Both the position numbers and the translations under genes were made by a program. A DNA stretch of 56,838 nucleotides from Alphaproteobacteria bacterium (GTDB lineage Bacteria; Pseudomonadota; Alphaproteobacteria; Sphingomonadales; Sphingomonadaceae): NCBI GenBank assembly GCA_018970445.1, contig JAGWWF010000009.1:66141-122978 (forward strand). The letters run 5' to 3'. The notes below the pieces were generated by a model. The model saw only the letters and a program-made list of their open reading frames with translations, did no database searches and was not told the origin of the DNA. Shown here one piece after another: positions 26,014 to 35,652 of this stretch (within the stretch, counting starts at the first letter, position 1; every line of letters starts with the position of its first letter).

Positions 26014-28482
26014 TCAGAGTTGTCGCAGCACGGCGGCCGGGCGGGCCGAAAGCGCTTGCCAGTTGCCGATCAGGCCCAGCCCGATGGTGGCCGCAGCGCC
26101 CACCGCCACGGTGATGATCACGCGCGGCCAATCGGGTGTCCATTCCAGGCTGAACACCTGGGTGATGACGAACCAGCCCGCCGCGCTGCCCAGCAGCAGC
26201 GCCAGGCCCGACACGATGGCCGCGATCGCGCCATATTCGGCCAGGGTGGCGCGCGCCACCTGGCCGCGCGTGGCGCCCAGCAGTTTCAGCAGCACCGCAT
26301 CATAGGTGCGCGCCCGCGCGCCCGCCGCAATCGCGCCCACCAGCACGGCAATGCCGGCGGCAACGGTCACGCTGGCCGCCGCGCGGATGGCGGCCGACAA
26401 CTGGCCCAGCAATGTCTGCACCTGGCCGATCACATCCTTCACCCGGATCACGCTGGCGGTGGGAAAGTCGCGCGTGATGGCGCGCGACAGCGCCGGTTCG
26501 GCCGCGGTTGGCACCTGCACCGTTGCCATCCAGCCGTGCGGCGCGGCCTCCAGCGTGCCGCGGGCGAACAGCACGGCAAAGTTGAAGCCCAGGCTTTGCC
26601 AGTCGATCGCCCGCGTGGAGGCGATGGTGGCGGTGACCTCGACGCCCAGCACCGACACGGTCAGCGTGTCGCCAATCTTCACGCCCAGGGCGCGGGCGGC
26701 GTCTTCGTCGATCGACACCAGGGGGGGGCCGGCATAATCCTCTGGCCACCATGTGCCCTGCACGATCCGGTTGCTGGCCGGCAATCGCGCGGCATAGGAC
26801 AGGCCGCGATCGCCGCGCAGGATCCAGGCTTCGGGGGCCTTGATCCGTTCGGATGGCACGCCGTTCACCGCCGTCACCGGCCCGCGCAGCGACGGCACAA
26901 TGGCCAGTTCCGCCCCCGGCGCGGCTGCGGCCACGCGGGCGGCAAAGCGATCACGGGCATCGTTGGGGATATCCAGCACGAAGAAACTGGGCGCGCGGGT
27001 GGGGATGGTGCGGTTGATCTGGCCGGCCAGCGTGCCTTCGATGCTGGCCAGCGTGGCAAACAGGGTGAGGCCCAGGCCCAGCGCCACGATCAGGTTGCGG
27101 GTGGGCGCGCCGGGGCGGTGCAGATTGGCCAGCGCCAGCCGGGCCAGCGTGCCGCGCGGACGCGGGGCGCGGGTGGCGATGATCTTCACCAGCGCCGCCA
27201 GCGCCCACAGCAGCAGGATCAGGCCGATGGCCCCGGCCAGAAAGCCCATCACGAACAATTTCTGTTCGGCCTGGGCGATGGTGAGGCCCAGCACCAGGGC
27301 TGCGGCCCCGGCGATGGTGGCGATCGTGCCCATGCCCGGCCGCACGGGCCGTTCGGTCAGGCTGCGCAGCAGGCGGGCGGCCGGCATCGCCGCGCCCTGC
27401 CCCAGCGGCCACAGCGCAAAGGCCAGCGCGACCAGGCCGCCATAGGTGGCGGCCAGCGCCAGCGCGCCCCATTGCGGGCCGGGCGCCGGCGGCACCGGCA
27501 GGCTGGCGGCGGCCAACTGGCCCACCACCGCCGGGGTGAGCGCGCCCAGCGCCAGGCCGATCAGCACCGCGCCGGCCGACACCAGCGCCAGCTGCCACAG
27601 ATAGACGGCGCGAATGGTGGCGCTGTCGGCCCCCAGCACCTTGAGCGTGGCGATGGTGCGGGTGCGCGCACCCATATAGGCTGAAACCCCGCCGGCCACG
27701 CCCACGCCGGCCACCACCAGCGCGGTGAGGCCAACCAGCGTGAGGAACTGGCCCAGCTGCGTGATGAAATTGCGGGTGCCGGGCGCGCCATTGCTGCGAT
27801 CGCGCACGCGGCCGCCACCGGGCTTCACCGCGGCCTCCAGCCGTGCGCGCGCCGCGGCGATGCTGGTGCCGGGCGGCAGCTTGATGCGATAATCCACGGT
27901 GAACAGGCTGCCGATGCCCAACAGCCCGGCCCGATCCAAATCGGCGCGATGGATGACAAGGCCGGGGCCAAAGCCAAAGCCATCGGCGGCACGATCGCTC
28001 TCCTCCACCAGCGGCCCGGCATAGCGCAGCGTCACCTGGCCCAGGCTGATGCGATCACCGGGTTTCAGGGCCAGCCTGTCGGCCAGCGCCGGCTGGGCCG
28101 CGGCGGTGCCGGGCGCGATGCGGCCGCCGCCGGCGATGACGACGCGGCCATAGAGCGGCCAACGATCATCCACCGCCTTCACTTCGGCCAGCACGGCATC
28201 GCCGCCGGCGGCGTTGCCCGCCATCCCGCGCAGCTTGACCACCTCGTTCAGCGTGCCGACGCTGCGGATGGCCGCCAGTTCGGCAGCCGTGGCAAAGCGG
28301 CCGGACAGCCGCACCGCAACATCGCCGCCCAGAAGATCCTGGCCGCGTTCCGCCAGACCGGCATTAATGGCGCTGGCCAGGCTGCCCACCCCGGCCAGCG
28401 CGGCGACGCCCAGCACCAGACACACGGCCAGGATGCGCAGACCGGCCAGGCCGCCGCGCAATTCCCGCAGCGCAAGGCGCAA
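26014..28482 (-). CDS. FtsX-family ABC transporter permease (YbbP-like)
   Basis: About 822 residues: an N-terminal membrane helix (LRILAVCLVLGVAALAGVG), a periplasmic domain, three membrane helices with FtsX motifs (VGLTALVVAGVGVAGGVSAYM), two central helices, a second periplasmic domain and a final FtsX unit (VTVAAGIAVLVGAIAAG...ATIGLGLIGNW). This ten-helix form matches YbbP, the permease partner of YbbA. Start codons are scarce: TTG at 28482 is the first after the preceding gene and is tentative; the ATG at 28632 would overlap the hydrolase gene by 142 bp. The transport substrate is unproven. Confidence 0.85.
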   Translation of the reverse strand: MRLALRELRGGLAGLRILAVCLVLGVAALAGVGSLASAINAGLAERGQDLLGGDVAVRLSGRFATAAELAAIRSVGTLNEVVKLRGMAGNAAGGDAVLAEVKAVDDRWPLYGRVVIAGGGRIAPGTAAAQPALADRLALKPGDRISLGQVTLRYAGPLVEESDRAADGFGFGPGLVIHRADLDRAGLLGIGSLFTVDYRIKLPPGTSIAAARARLEAAVKPGGGRVRDRSNGAPGTRNFITQLGQFLTLVGLTALVVAGVGVAGGVSAYMGARTRTIATLKVLGADSATIRAVYLWQLALVSAGAVLIGLALGALTPAVVGQLAAASLPVPPAPGPQWGALALAATYGGLVALAFALWPLGQGAAMPAARLLRSLTERPVRPGMGTIATIAGAAALVLGLTIAQAEQKLFVMGFLAGAIGLILLLWALAALVKIIATRAPRPRGTLARLALANLHRPGAPTRNLIVALGLGLTLFATLASIEGTLAGQINRTIPTRAPSFFVLDIPNDARDRFAARVAAAAPGAELAIVPSLRGPVTAVNGVPSERIKAPEAWILRGDRGLSYAARLPASNRIVQGTWWPEDYAGPPLVSIDEDAARALGVKIGDTLTVSVLGVEVTATIASTRAIDWQSLGFNFAVLFARGTLEAAPHGWMATVQVPTAAEPALSRAITRDFPTASVIRVKDVIGQVQTLLGQLSAAIRAAASVTVAAGIAVLVGAIAAGARARTYDAVLLKLLGATRGQVARATLAEYGAIAAIVSGLALLLGSAAGWFVITQVFSLEWTPDWPRVIITVAVGAAATIGLGLIGNWQALSARPAAVLRQL

Positions 28483-28490
28483 GGGCAGGC

Positions 28491-29189
28491 TCAGAGCACG
28501 TCTGCCAAGTGGCCGGTCATCGCCGCCCAGCTGCGCCGGTCGGCATCCGGGCTGTACATCGCGGTGCCCGGCGCATTGGCATGTTGGTTGGTGAAGCTGT
28601 GATAGGTGTGGCCATAGGCGATGATCTGCCAATCGGCACCGGCGGCGGTGAGTTCGGCGGCCAGCGCGTGGTGATCCTGCGGCGGCGTATAGGGATCCTC
28701 CCAGCCGTGCAGCACCAGCACTTTCGCGCTGATCGGCCCGGCAGCACCCAGGCCGGGGTTGTAGATGCCGTGGAAGCTGACGGCGGCCTTGATGCGCGGA
28801 TCGCCGCTGCGCGCCACATCAAGGGCGCACAGCCCGCCAAAGCAATAGCCGATGATCGCCATATGCTCATCATCCACCTGCGGCAGCGCGGCGGCGGCAT
28901 CGACAGCGGCGATCAGCCGGCGCCTGAGGGCGGCGCGATCGGCCACCCAGGGGCCCATCAGGGCGCTGTTGTCCCCGGACGGATCGCCGCGCCTGCCCTT
29001 GCCATAGACATCGATGGCAACCGCGACATAGCCCAGTTCGGCCAGCCTGTCGGCCACATCATTGTCCCACGCGGTCTGGCCCACCCAGTTGGGGGCGATC
29101 AGCACGCACGCGTGCGGGCCGGGGCCGGTGGGCATGGCGACATAGGCTTCGCATTCGGCATCGCCGTCGAAATAGCTCAGGCTGGTCAT
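28491..29189 (-). CDS. Dienelactone hydrolase family protein
   Basis: 232 residues, cytoplasmic (no signal). Nucleophile motif GYCFGG, acid in GWEDPYTPP and histidine in GHTYHSFTN complete the Cys-Asp-His triad. Starts inside the last codons of the ybbA-like ATPase gene (4-bp overlap) and is followed after 8 bp by the FtsX permease gene. Being placed between the two halves of one ABC exporter is unusual and suggests co-regulation with it. Substrate unknown. Confidence 0.87.
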   Translation of the reverse strand: MTSLSYFDGDAECEAYVAMPTGPGPHACVLIAPNWVGQTAWDNDVADRLAELGYVAVAIDVYGKGRRGDPSGDNSALMGPWVADRAALRRRLIAAVDAAAALPQVDDEHMAIIGYCFGGLCALDVARSGDPRIKAAVSFHGIYNPGLGAAGPISAKVLVLHGWEDPYTPPQDHHALAAELTAAGADWQIIAYGHTYHSFTNQHANAPGTAMYSPDADRRSWAAMTGHLADVL

Positions 29190-29902
29190 GAAATTCCCTG
29201 TTCTGCAGCGGTTTGAAGAGTGGCAAGATCCGAAACGATGCGGCCGTCGCGCATGGTGATGACCCGGTTGCAGCGGCGCGCCAGATCGGCATCATGGGTA
29301 ATCAGCACCAGCGTTGCGCCGGTTTGCGCCAGCCGACCGAACAGCAATTCCACGATGGACTCCCCGGTGGCGGCGTCCAGATTGCCGGTGGGTTCATCGG
29401 CAAAGATCAGCGCCGGGCGGCCCACCAGCGCGCGGGCGATGGCCACCCGCTGCTGTTCCCCGCCGGACAATTGGGTGGGATAATGGGTCAGCCGGTGGCC
29501 CAGGCCCACGGCGTCCAGTTCGGCGCGGGCGCGGGCCTGGCAATCGGCCTCGCCGGCCAGTTCCAGCGGCACCGCGACATTTTCCAGCGCGGTCATGGTG
29601 GGGATCAGGTGGAAGGCCTGCAACACGATGCCGATGCGGCCGCGGCGGGCGCGGGCCAGGCCGTCTTCGTCCAACTGGGTGAAATCGGCCCCGGCGACGA
29701 TCACCTTGCCGCTGTTCGCCCGCTCCATGCCCGACAGGATCGCCATCGCCGATGATTTTCCGGAACCCGACGGGCCCAGGATGGCCACGCGTTCGCCGGC
29801 CGTTATGGCCAGGTTCAGGCCGCGCAGCACATCCACTGCGGCATCGCCGTCGCCCAGGCGAAGCGTGACATCGCGGGCATCAATGACGATAGAAGAGTCC
29901 AT
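29186..29902 (-). CDS. ABC transporter ATPase (YbbA/LolD-like)
   Basis: 238 residues. Walker A GPSGSGKS at residues 43-50, signature LSGGEQQR, Walker B LIFADEPTGNLD and H-loop ITHDADLA; the DEPTGNLDAATGE string is typical of the MacB/LolD class that works with FtsX-fold permeases. With the FtsX gene two positions downstream it corresponds to YbbA-YbbP, found beside a TesA-type esterase gene in many Proteobacteria, as here. Divergent from the esterase with only 25 bp between. Confidence 0.92.
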   Translation of the reverse strand: MDSSIVIDARDVTLRLGDGDAAVDVLRGLNLAITAGERVAILGPSGSGKSSAMAILSGMERANSGKVIVAGADFTQLDEDGLARARRGRIGIVLQAFHLIPTMTALENVAVPLELAGEADCQARARAELDAVGLGHRLTHYPTQLSGGEQQRVAIARALVGRPALIFADEPTGNLDAATGESIVELLFGRLAQTGATLVLITHDADLARRCNRVITMRDGRIVSDLATLQTAAEQGIS

Positions 29903-29927
29903 GTCCCGCCTGTGAAGGAGTTGAGTC

Positions 29928-30578
29928 TTGCCCGAATTAGGCCTGCGCCGCGCGCTTTACCAGATGGTGTTGGCGATAATCGCGGCCTTCGTGTCGCAGG
30001 CGGCGGCCGCGCGGCCGCTGGTGGTGCTGGCCTTTGGCGATTCGCTCACCGCCGGATATCAGTTGCCGCCCGGCCAGGGCTTTGCGCCGCAGCTGGAACG
30101 GGCGCTGAAGGCAAGGGGCCGCGATATCACCGTGGTGGGTGCCGGCGTGTCGGGCGACACCAGCACGCAGGGGCGCGCCCGCGTGGGCTGGGTGCTGGCC
30201 GGCATGAAGCGCAAACCCGATCTGGTCGTGCTGGAACTGGGTGCCAACGACATGCTGCGCGGCCAGCCGCCGCGCGTGGCAAAGGCCAATCTGGATGCGA
30301 TGGTGAAGGCGTTCCAGGCCAATGGCGCCCGCGTGCTGGTGGCCGGCATGCGCGCCAACCCCACGCTGGGCCGGGCCTATGTGGCGGAATATGAGGCGCT
30401 GTTTCCGGCGGTGGCCAGGGCCAATGGCGCGGCGCTCTATCCCTTTTTCCTCGATGGCGTGGCGGCGCAGAAGGGGCTGCAACTGGCCGATGGCATGCAC
30501 CCCAATGCCAGGGGGGTGCAGGTGATGGTGCAGCGCATCCTGCCGGCGGTGGAGCGGGAGCTGGACGCGAAGCGATGA
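29928..30578 (+). CDS. tesA: TesA-like GDSL esterase / lysophospholipase
   Basis: 216 residues; SGNH hydrolase with block I AFGDSLTAGYQLP, block III ELGANDMLRG and block V DGMHPN(A), the full Ser-Gly-Asn-His set. A hydrophobic N-terminal segment (MVLAIIAAFVSQAAAA) indicates periplasmic export. TTG at 29928 is the likely start because AAGGAG lies 7 bases upstream; ATG at 29964 would shorten the signal peptide. Divergent from the ybbA-like gene, the classical arrangement. The thpR gene overlaps its stop. Confidence 0.9.
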   Translation: MPELGLRRALYQMVLAIIAAFVSQAAAARPLVVLAFGDSLTAGYQLPPGQGFAPQLERALKARGRDITVVGAGVSGDTSTQGRARVGWVLAGMKRKPDLVVLELGANDMLRGQPPRVAKANLDAMVKAFQANGARVLVAGMRANPTLGRAYVAEYEALFPAVARANGAALYPFFLDGVAAQKGLQLADGMHPNARGVQVMVQRILPAVERELDAKR

Positions 30579-31102
30579 TGCGCCTGTTTGTCGGGCTGGA
30601 ACTGCCCGCGCCGGTGAAGGCGGCGCTGATCGCCAGCATGGGCGGCGTTGCCGGCGCGCGCTGGCAGCGCGATGAACAACTGCACCTCACCTTGCGCTTC
30701 ATCGGGGCGGTGGACCGGCACCAGGCGCTGGATGTGGCCGCCGCGCTGGGCCGGGTGAACATCCGGCCGTTCAGGGCCGAACTGGGCGCGCCCGGCCATT
30801 TTGAACATCGCGGCCGCATCGACACGCTGTGGGTAGGCGTGCGCCCGGCCGAACCGCTGGCGGCGCTGGCGCGGGCGGTGAACGCCGCGCTGGCCGGGGT
30901 GGGCATTGCGCCTGATCCCCGCGCCTTTGTGCCCCACATCAGCGTGGCGCGCGGGCGCGGGATGATCGGGGCCACCGGCTGGCCCCAGGCCCCCATAGCG
31001 GCGCTGGGCTGGGTGGTGGATGGCTTTGCCCTGTTCGAAAGCCGCATGGGCAAGGATGGGAGTGATTATCAGGTGATTGCGCGCCGAAATGTGAAACATT
31101 GA
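30575..31102 (+). CDS. thpR: RNA 2',3'-cyclic phosphodiesterase ThpR (LigT family)
   Basis: 175 residues. The 2H-phosphoesterase motifs are HLTLRFIG (first HxTx) and HISVARGR (second, with Ser in place of Thr, common in this family). Opens 2',3'-cyclic phosphate ends on RNA. Starts with ATGATG overlapping the esterase stop; either ATG (30575 or 30578) is possible. Normal length. Confidence 0.92.
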   Translation: MMRLFVGLELPAPVKAALIASMGGVAGARWQRDEQLHLTLRFIGAVDRHQALDVAAALGRVNIRPFRAELGAPGHFEHRGRIDTLWVGVRPAEPLAALARAVNAALAGVGIAPDPRAFVPHISVARGRGMIGATGWPQAPIAALGWVVDGFALFESRMGKDGSDYQVIARRNVKH

Positions 31103-31535
31103 TCTGCTTGTGATCGGTTTCCTTGCGCGCTGCCCGGTGTCTGGATCATGCTGCTGATGGCCGGATCAATGCAGATACGCTGTCATCTCGCCGCCCCCTT
31201 GGCCCTGTCGTGGGCCGCCAGCCCGAACTTCGAAGCATCGGGCATCCAGCGGCCATCATTGCGATCCTGACAACAGCGCTTCGAAACGCGATTGCGTCTG
31301 GGCTGATGCAAACCCGCTCATGCGGAGCTTGTGGAGGCACGGTGACGCCCGTCCCCGGCATCACGGCGGCACTGCCGGAACCACGATGATCGCGGCCTGA
31401 TCCTTTTGGACAGGCAAGCCATACCGATGCGACTTTGCCAGCCACGGCCCGACCGGGGCATAGGGATCATGTTGACCGGCAGATGTCCCGGTTTGGGTCT
31501 CCAGGCAGCTCCCGGTCAACAAAAGTATTAAGGGC
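31103..31535. other. Gap without a recognisable gene
   Basis: About 430 bp between thpR and the gcv operon terminator. Short open frames of 88 and 99 codons exist on opposite strands but show no family resemblance and no ribosome-binding site. Sampled lines are 52-68% GC, somewhat below the flanking genes. I see no tRNA, repeat or clear promoter here; a decayed gene or an unknown small RNA cannot be excluded. Confidence 0.6.
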
Positions 31536-31565
31536 GGGGCGTCGGATCAGCTGATCCGGCGCCCC
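31536..31565 (-). terminator. Terminator of the gcv operon
   Basis: A 30-base perfect-centre palindrome: GGGGCGTCGGATCAG pairs with CTGATCCGGCGCCCC with one G-U pair. On the minus strand it lies 10 bp after the gcvPB stop and is followed by TTAATACTTTTG, moderately T-rich. Confidence 0.75.
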
Positions 31566-31574
31566 CAACCCGTT

Positions 31575-33137
31575 TCAGGCTGCGGCGCTGTCTTTCCAGC
31601 CCAGCACGGGCTTGCGTGCCGCCAGCGTTTCATCCAGGCGGCGGCGCGGGGCAAAATGCGGGGCGGCGCGCCAGGCATCGGGATCGGCCAGCATCTGGGT
31701 GGCGATATGGCGCATGGCCCCGATCAGCTGGTCCAGGCTGGCCTTGCTCTCGGTTTCGGTGGGTTCCACCAGCATGGCCCCGTGCACGACCAGCGGGAAA
31801 TACATGGTCATCGGGTGGAAGCCTTCATCGATCATCGCCTTGGCCAGATCGAGGGTGGAAAGGCCGGTGCCTTCCAGGAAATCATCGGAAAACAGCGCTT
31901 CGTGCATGCACGGCCCGCTTGAGGCGAACGGCGCGGTATAGATGTCCTTCAGGCTGGCCAGCACATAATTGGCGTTGAGCACCGCATCTTCGGCCACCTG
32001 GCGCAGGCCATCGGCACCGTGGCTCATCATGTAGCTGAGCGCGCGGACGAACATGCCCATCTGGCCGTGGAAGGCAACCATGCGGCCGAAACTGTCGGGC
32101 GCGGCGGTGCCCGCGGTGTCTTCCTCCACCAGTTCCAGCGCGCCCTTGGCGGTGCGCCGCACGAACGGGATCGGCGCGAACGGCGCCAGCGCGGCCGACA
32201 GCACCACCGGGCCCGATCCCGGCCCGCCGCCGCCATGCGGGGTGCTGAACGTCTTGTGCAGGTTGATGTGCATGGCATCCACGCCCAGATCGCCCGGCCG
32301 CACGCGGCCAACGATGGCGTTGAAATTGGCCCCGTCGCAATAGACATAGCCGCCAGCGGCGTGCACCGCGTCGGAAATCGTCTTCAGATCGGGTTCGAAC
32401 AGGCCGCAGGTGTTGGGGTTGGTGATCATCACCGCCGCCACATCCGGCCCCAGCCGGGCCAGCATCGCATCCAGATCCACCCGGCCGCGCGCATTGGCCG
32501 GGATGTTTTCAACGGTGAAGCCGCAGAAGGCCGCGGTGGCCGGATTGGTGCCGTGGGCCGATTCCGGCACCAGCACGACGCGGCGCGGATCATTCTTCGC
32601 ATCCAGCGCGGCGCGGATGGCCAGCATGCCGCACAATTCGCCGTGCGCGCCGGCCTTGGGGCTCATCGCCACGGCCGGCATGCCGGTCAGCTTCATCAGC
32701 CAATCGGCCAGCGTGTCGATCAGTTCCAGCGCGCCCTGCACGGTGGATTGCGGTTGCAGCGGGTGGATATCGGCAAAGCCGGGCAGCCGCGCCATCTTCT
32801 CGTTCAGGCGCGGATTGTGCTTCATCGTGCACGAACCCAGCGGGAAGATGCCCAGATCAATGGCATAATTCTGGCGCGACAGGCGGGTGTAATGCCGCAC
32901 GGTTTCCGGTTCCGACAGGCCGGGCAGGCCGATCACCGCAGCGCGGGCCAGGCCGCCCAGCCGATCGGGCACGGGCGGCACGGCGGGCAGATCGACGCCC
33001 GACGTGTCCAGGCTGCCGCGTTCGAACAGCAGCGGCTCTTCCAGCATCAGCGCCCGGTTGCCGGTGAAGCTTTCGGCCACCGCACCGGTGCCGGCAACCA
33101 GCCGTGTGGGGCGGCCCACGTTGTTCATCGTGCTCAT
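31575..33137 (-). CDS. gcvPB: Glycine dehydrogenase (P-protein) subunit 2
   Basis: 520 residues, the PLP-binding half of the split glycine decarboxylase. PLP lysine lies in HINLHKTFSTPHGGGGPG; SAHGTNPA and NPNTCGLFE are family motifs. With subunit 1 it decarboxylates glycine and loads the aminomethyl group onto GcvH. TAATG overlap with gcvPA. Terminal gene of the operon. Confidence 0.97.
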   Translation of the reverse strand: MSTMNNVGRPTRLVAGTGAVAESFTGNRALMLEEPLLFERGSLDTSGVDLPAVPPVPDRLGGLARAAVIGLPGLSEPETVRHYTRLSRQNYAIDLGIFPLGSCTMKHNPRLNEKMARLPGFADIHPLQPQSTVQGALELIDTLADWLMKLTGMPAVAMSPKAGAHGELCGMLAIRAALDAKNDPRRVVLVPESAHGTNPATAAFCGFTVENIPANARGRVDLDAMLARLGPDVAAVMITNPNTCGLFEPDLKTISDAVHAAGGYVYCDGANFNAIVGRVRPGDLGVDAMHINLHKTFSTPHGGGGPGSGPVVLSAALAPFAPIPFVRRTAKGALELVEEDTAGTAAPDSFGRMVAFHGQMGMFVRALSYMMSHGADGLRQVAEDAVLNANYVLASLKDIYTAPFASSGPCMHEALFSDDFLEGTGLSTLDLAKAMIDEGFHPMTMYFPLVVHGAMLVEPTETESKASLDQLIGAMRHIATQMLADPDAWRAAPHFAPRRRLDETLAARKPVLGWKDSAAA

Positions 33138-34504
33138 TACGCCATCACCTCGTCCAGCGCGTCCTCGAACGCGTCAAAATCCTCATCCGTCGCGGTTTCG
33201 GTCACCGCCACGATCATGCCGTTCTGCAGCGATTTCTCGCCTGGCCACAGCCGGCCCAGCGACACGCCGGCCAGCACGCCCTTTTCGGCCAGCTTTCGCA
33301 CCACCGGCCGGGCTTCGCGGCCCAGATCCAGGGTGAATTCGTTGAAGAACGGCCCGTTGAGCAGGGTGACGCCGGGCACCCGGCCCAGCCGGTCGGCCAG
33401 CTGCACGGCGCGGGCGTGGTTCAGCGCCGCCAGGTGGCGCAGGCCCTTTTCGCCCAGCAGGGTGAGGTGGGCGGAAAAGGCCAGCGCGATCAGGCCCGAA
33501 TTGGTGCAGATGTTGCTGGTCGCCTTTTCACGGCGGATATGCTGTTCGCGGGTGGACAGGGTGAGCACGAAGCCGCGCTTGCCGCTGGCATCCACGGTTT
33601 CGCCGCACAGCCGGCCGGGGGCCTGGCGCACATGCTTCTCGCGGCAGGCGAACAGGCCCAGATAGGGCCCGCCAAACAACAGGCCGGCGCCCAGCGACTG
33701 GCCTTCGCCCACCACGATATCGGCGCCCATTTCGCCCGGCGATTTCAGCGCGCCCAGCGAAACGATCTCGGTGACAACCACGATCAGCAGCGCGCCGGCC
33801 TGGTGGCAGGCATCGGCCAGCGGCCTGAGGTCGGCGATGTGGCCGAACAAATTGGGGTTCTGCACCACGACACAGCTGGTGTCCTTGTCGATGCCGGCGA
33901 TCAGTTCGGCCAGATCATCGCCGGGCGCGCCGGGGGTGAAGCGCGGCGTGCCGGCCACCACCACATCGCCGGTGAAGCGGGTGAGCGTGTTCAGCACCGA
34001 GGTGTAATGCGGGTGCACCCCGGCTGCCACCAGGCACTTGGGCCGCCGTGTGATGCGCCGCGCCATGAACACCGCCTCGGTCATCGCGGTGGAACCATCA
34101 TACATGGAGGCGTTGGCCACCTCCATGCCGGTGAGCCGCGCCACCTGGGTCTGGAATTCGAACAGCACCTGCAGCGTGCCCTGCGCGATTTCCGGCTGAT
34201 AGGGGGTGTAGGCGGTGAGGAATTCGCCGCGCTGGATCACCATGTCCACCGTGGCCGGCACATGATGCTTGTAGGCGCCGCAGCCGATGAAGAAGGGCGT
34301 GGTGCTGGCGGTGGCATTCTTGCCCGCCAGCTTTACCAGCGCGCGTTCCACCGCCATTTCGCTGGCGTGATTGGGCAGGCCGGCGATCGGGCCGTCCAGC
34401 ACGGCCGAAGCCGGCACGTCGCTGAACAGGTCATCGATGCTGGCAGCGCCGATGGTGGCCAGCATGGCTGACCGGTCAGCGGGCGATAGGGGCAGATAGC
34501 GCAA
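33137..34504 (-). CDS. gcvPA: Glycine dehydrogenase (P-protein) subunit 1
   Basis: 455 residues. Landmarks are [18 protein letters not shown] at the start, [32 protein letters not shown] and [12 protein letters not shown]. It is the non-PLP partner of GcvPB. The start is TTG at 34504, giving the family N-terminus, with GGAG about 10 bases upstream; upstream in-frame sequence lies within the methyltransferase gene. The stop overlaps the gcvPB start by one base. Confidence 0.95.
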   Translation of the reverse strand: MRYLPLSPADRSAMLATIGAASIDDLFSDVPASAVLDGPIAGLPNHASEMAVERALVKLAGKNATASTTPFFIGCGAYKHHVPATVDMVIQRGEFLTAYTPYQPEIAQGTLQVLFEFQTQVARLTGMEVANASMYDGSTAMTEAVFMARRITRRPKCLVAAGVHPHYTSVLNTLTRFTGDVVVAGTPRFTPGAPGDDLAELIAGIDKDTSCVVVQNPNLFGHIADLRPLADACHQAGALLIVVVTEIVSLGALKSPGEMGADIVVGEGQSLGAGLLFGGPYLGLFACREKHVRQAPGRLCGETVDASGKRGFVLTLSTREQHIRREKATSNICTNSGLIALAFSAHLTLLGEKGLRHLAALNHARAVQLADRLGRVPGVTLLNGPFFNEFTLDLGREARPVVRKLAEKGVLAGVSLGRLWPGEKSLQNGMIVAVTETATDEDFDAFEDALDEVMA

Positions 34505-34509
34505 CGGGG

Positions 34510-35262
34510 TTACTCCGGCAGATGGGCAGAAAAACGGATGCGGACATAATCGGCCGTCCACTGGCCGTCGGCGGCGCGCAGGGCCGGGGCGAGCAGCTGG
34601 CAGGTTTCGGCAATGATCTGATCATGCAGGCTGGCCGGCACGCCGGCGGCAGCGATGAAGCCGCCGCGAAACGTGTCCAGCCAGCCGGCCATGCCGCTGG
34701 CCGGCAGCGGGGTGGGCCGCGGGATGATCTGGCAGGTTTCGACCAGGAGCCCGCCGGCTTCCAGCACGGCGCGGAAGGCTTCGGCCGTGGGATAATAGCT
34801 GGATTCGGCCCCCGCCGCCGGAAAGCCATGCGCCGCCAGCACGGCGATCAGCGCGGTGCGGATGGCCGCGATGTTGGCATGGCCGCCAAATTCGCCAACA
34901 TATCGCCCGCCGGGCTTCAGCGCGCGGCGGACGCCTTGTGTCACCACATCGGGCTGGCCCACCCAGTGCAGGCAGGCGTTGGTGAACACCGCATCATATT
35001 CGCGATCAAAGGCCAGCGCGCGCGCATCGCCCGGCCTTGCATCCAGCCCGCGCGCCTGCGCCGCGGCCACCATGGCGGCATCGGCATCGATGCCCACCAC
35101 GGTGCAGCCGGCATCGACCAGCCTTTGCGTGAGCACGCCATCGCCGCAGCCGATATCCAGCACCCGCTCCCCGGCGCGGGGGGCGAGCAGATCCAGCACG
35201 GCGGCCCCCAGCGCCGGCACGAAGCCGGCGTTGGCGGCATAGAGCGCCGGATCCCAGGCCAT
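34510..35262 (-). CDS. Class I SAM-dependent methyltransferase inside the gcv operon
   Basis: 250 residues. SAM motif I is [19 protein letters not shown], with the acidic residue in [10 protein letters not shown] and motif [26 protein letters not shown] follows. This is the methyltransferase-11/trans-aconitate methyltransferase-like group; the substrate is unknown. It sits between gcvH and gcvPA, where other gcv operons have nothing. ATG at 35262 ([13 protein letters not shown]) is preferred; GTG at 35280, directly after the gcvH stop, is possible. Confidence 0.87.
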   Translation of the reverse strand: MAWDPALYAANAGFVPALGAAVLDLLAPRAGERVLDIGCGDGVLTQRLVDAGCTVVGIDADAAMVAAAQARGLDARPGDARALAFDREYDAVFTNACLHWVGQPDVVTQGVRRALKPGGRYVGEFGGHANIAAIRTALIAVLAAHGFPAAGAESSYYPTAEAFRAVLEAGGLLVETCQIIPRPTPLPASGMAGWLDTFRGGFIAAAGVPASLHDQIIAETCQLLAPALRAADGQWTADYVRIRFSAHLPE

Positions 35263-35280
35263 GGCAGTGCCGCCGGTCAC

Positions 35281-35652
35281 TTACAGGCTGGCCACGAACG
35301 CATCATAGGCGGCCTTGTCCATCAGGCCATCCAGTTCGGCCGGATCGGACAGGGTGAGGCGGAAGAACCAGCCATCGCCTTCCGGCGCGTTGTTGACCAG
35401 CGCTGGGTCCTCCACCAGCGCCGGATTGGCTTCGATCACCGTGCCCGACACCGGGGCATAGACATCGGATGCCGCCTTCACCGATTCGACCACGGCCGCT
35501 TCGCCGCCCTTGGCAACGGTGGTGCCCGCTTCGGGCAGATCGACAAACACCACATCGCCCAATTGCCCCTGGGCATAATCGGTGATGCCAACGGTGGCAG
35601 TATCACCCGCCACGTCGATCCATTCATGCTCCTGCGTGTACAGTCGGCTCAT
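35281..35652 (-). CDS. gcvH: Glycine cleavage system H protein
   Basis: 123 residues; carrier of the aminomethyl group on lipoate. The lipoylated lysine is Lys59 in [23 protein letters not shown] and [19 protein letters not shown] are family motifs. Its start overlaps the gcvT stop by 4 bp. Confidence 0.97.
   Translation of the reverse strand: MSRLYTQEHEWIDVAGDTATVGITDYAQGQLGDVVFVDLPEAGTTVAKGGEAAVVESVKAASDVYAPVSGTVIEANPALVEDPALVNNAPEGDGWFFRLTLSDPAELDGLMDKAAYDAFVASL

Noticed and set aside
31123-31445. Two short opposite frames (88 and 99 codons) in the gap after thpR
   Set aside because: No ribosome-binding site, no resemblance to any family I know, and mutual overlap.
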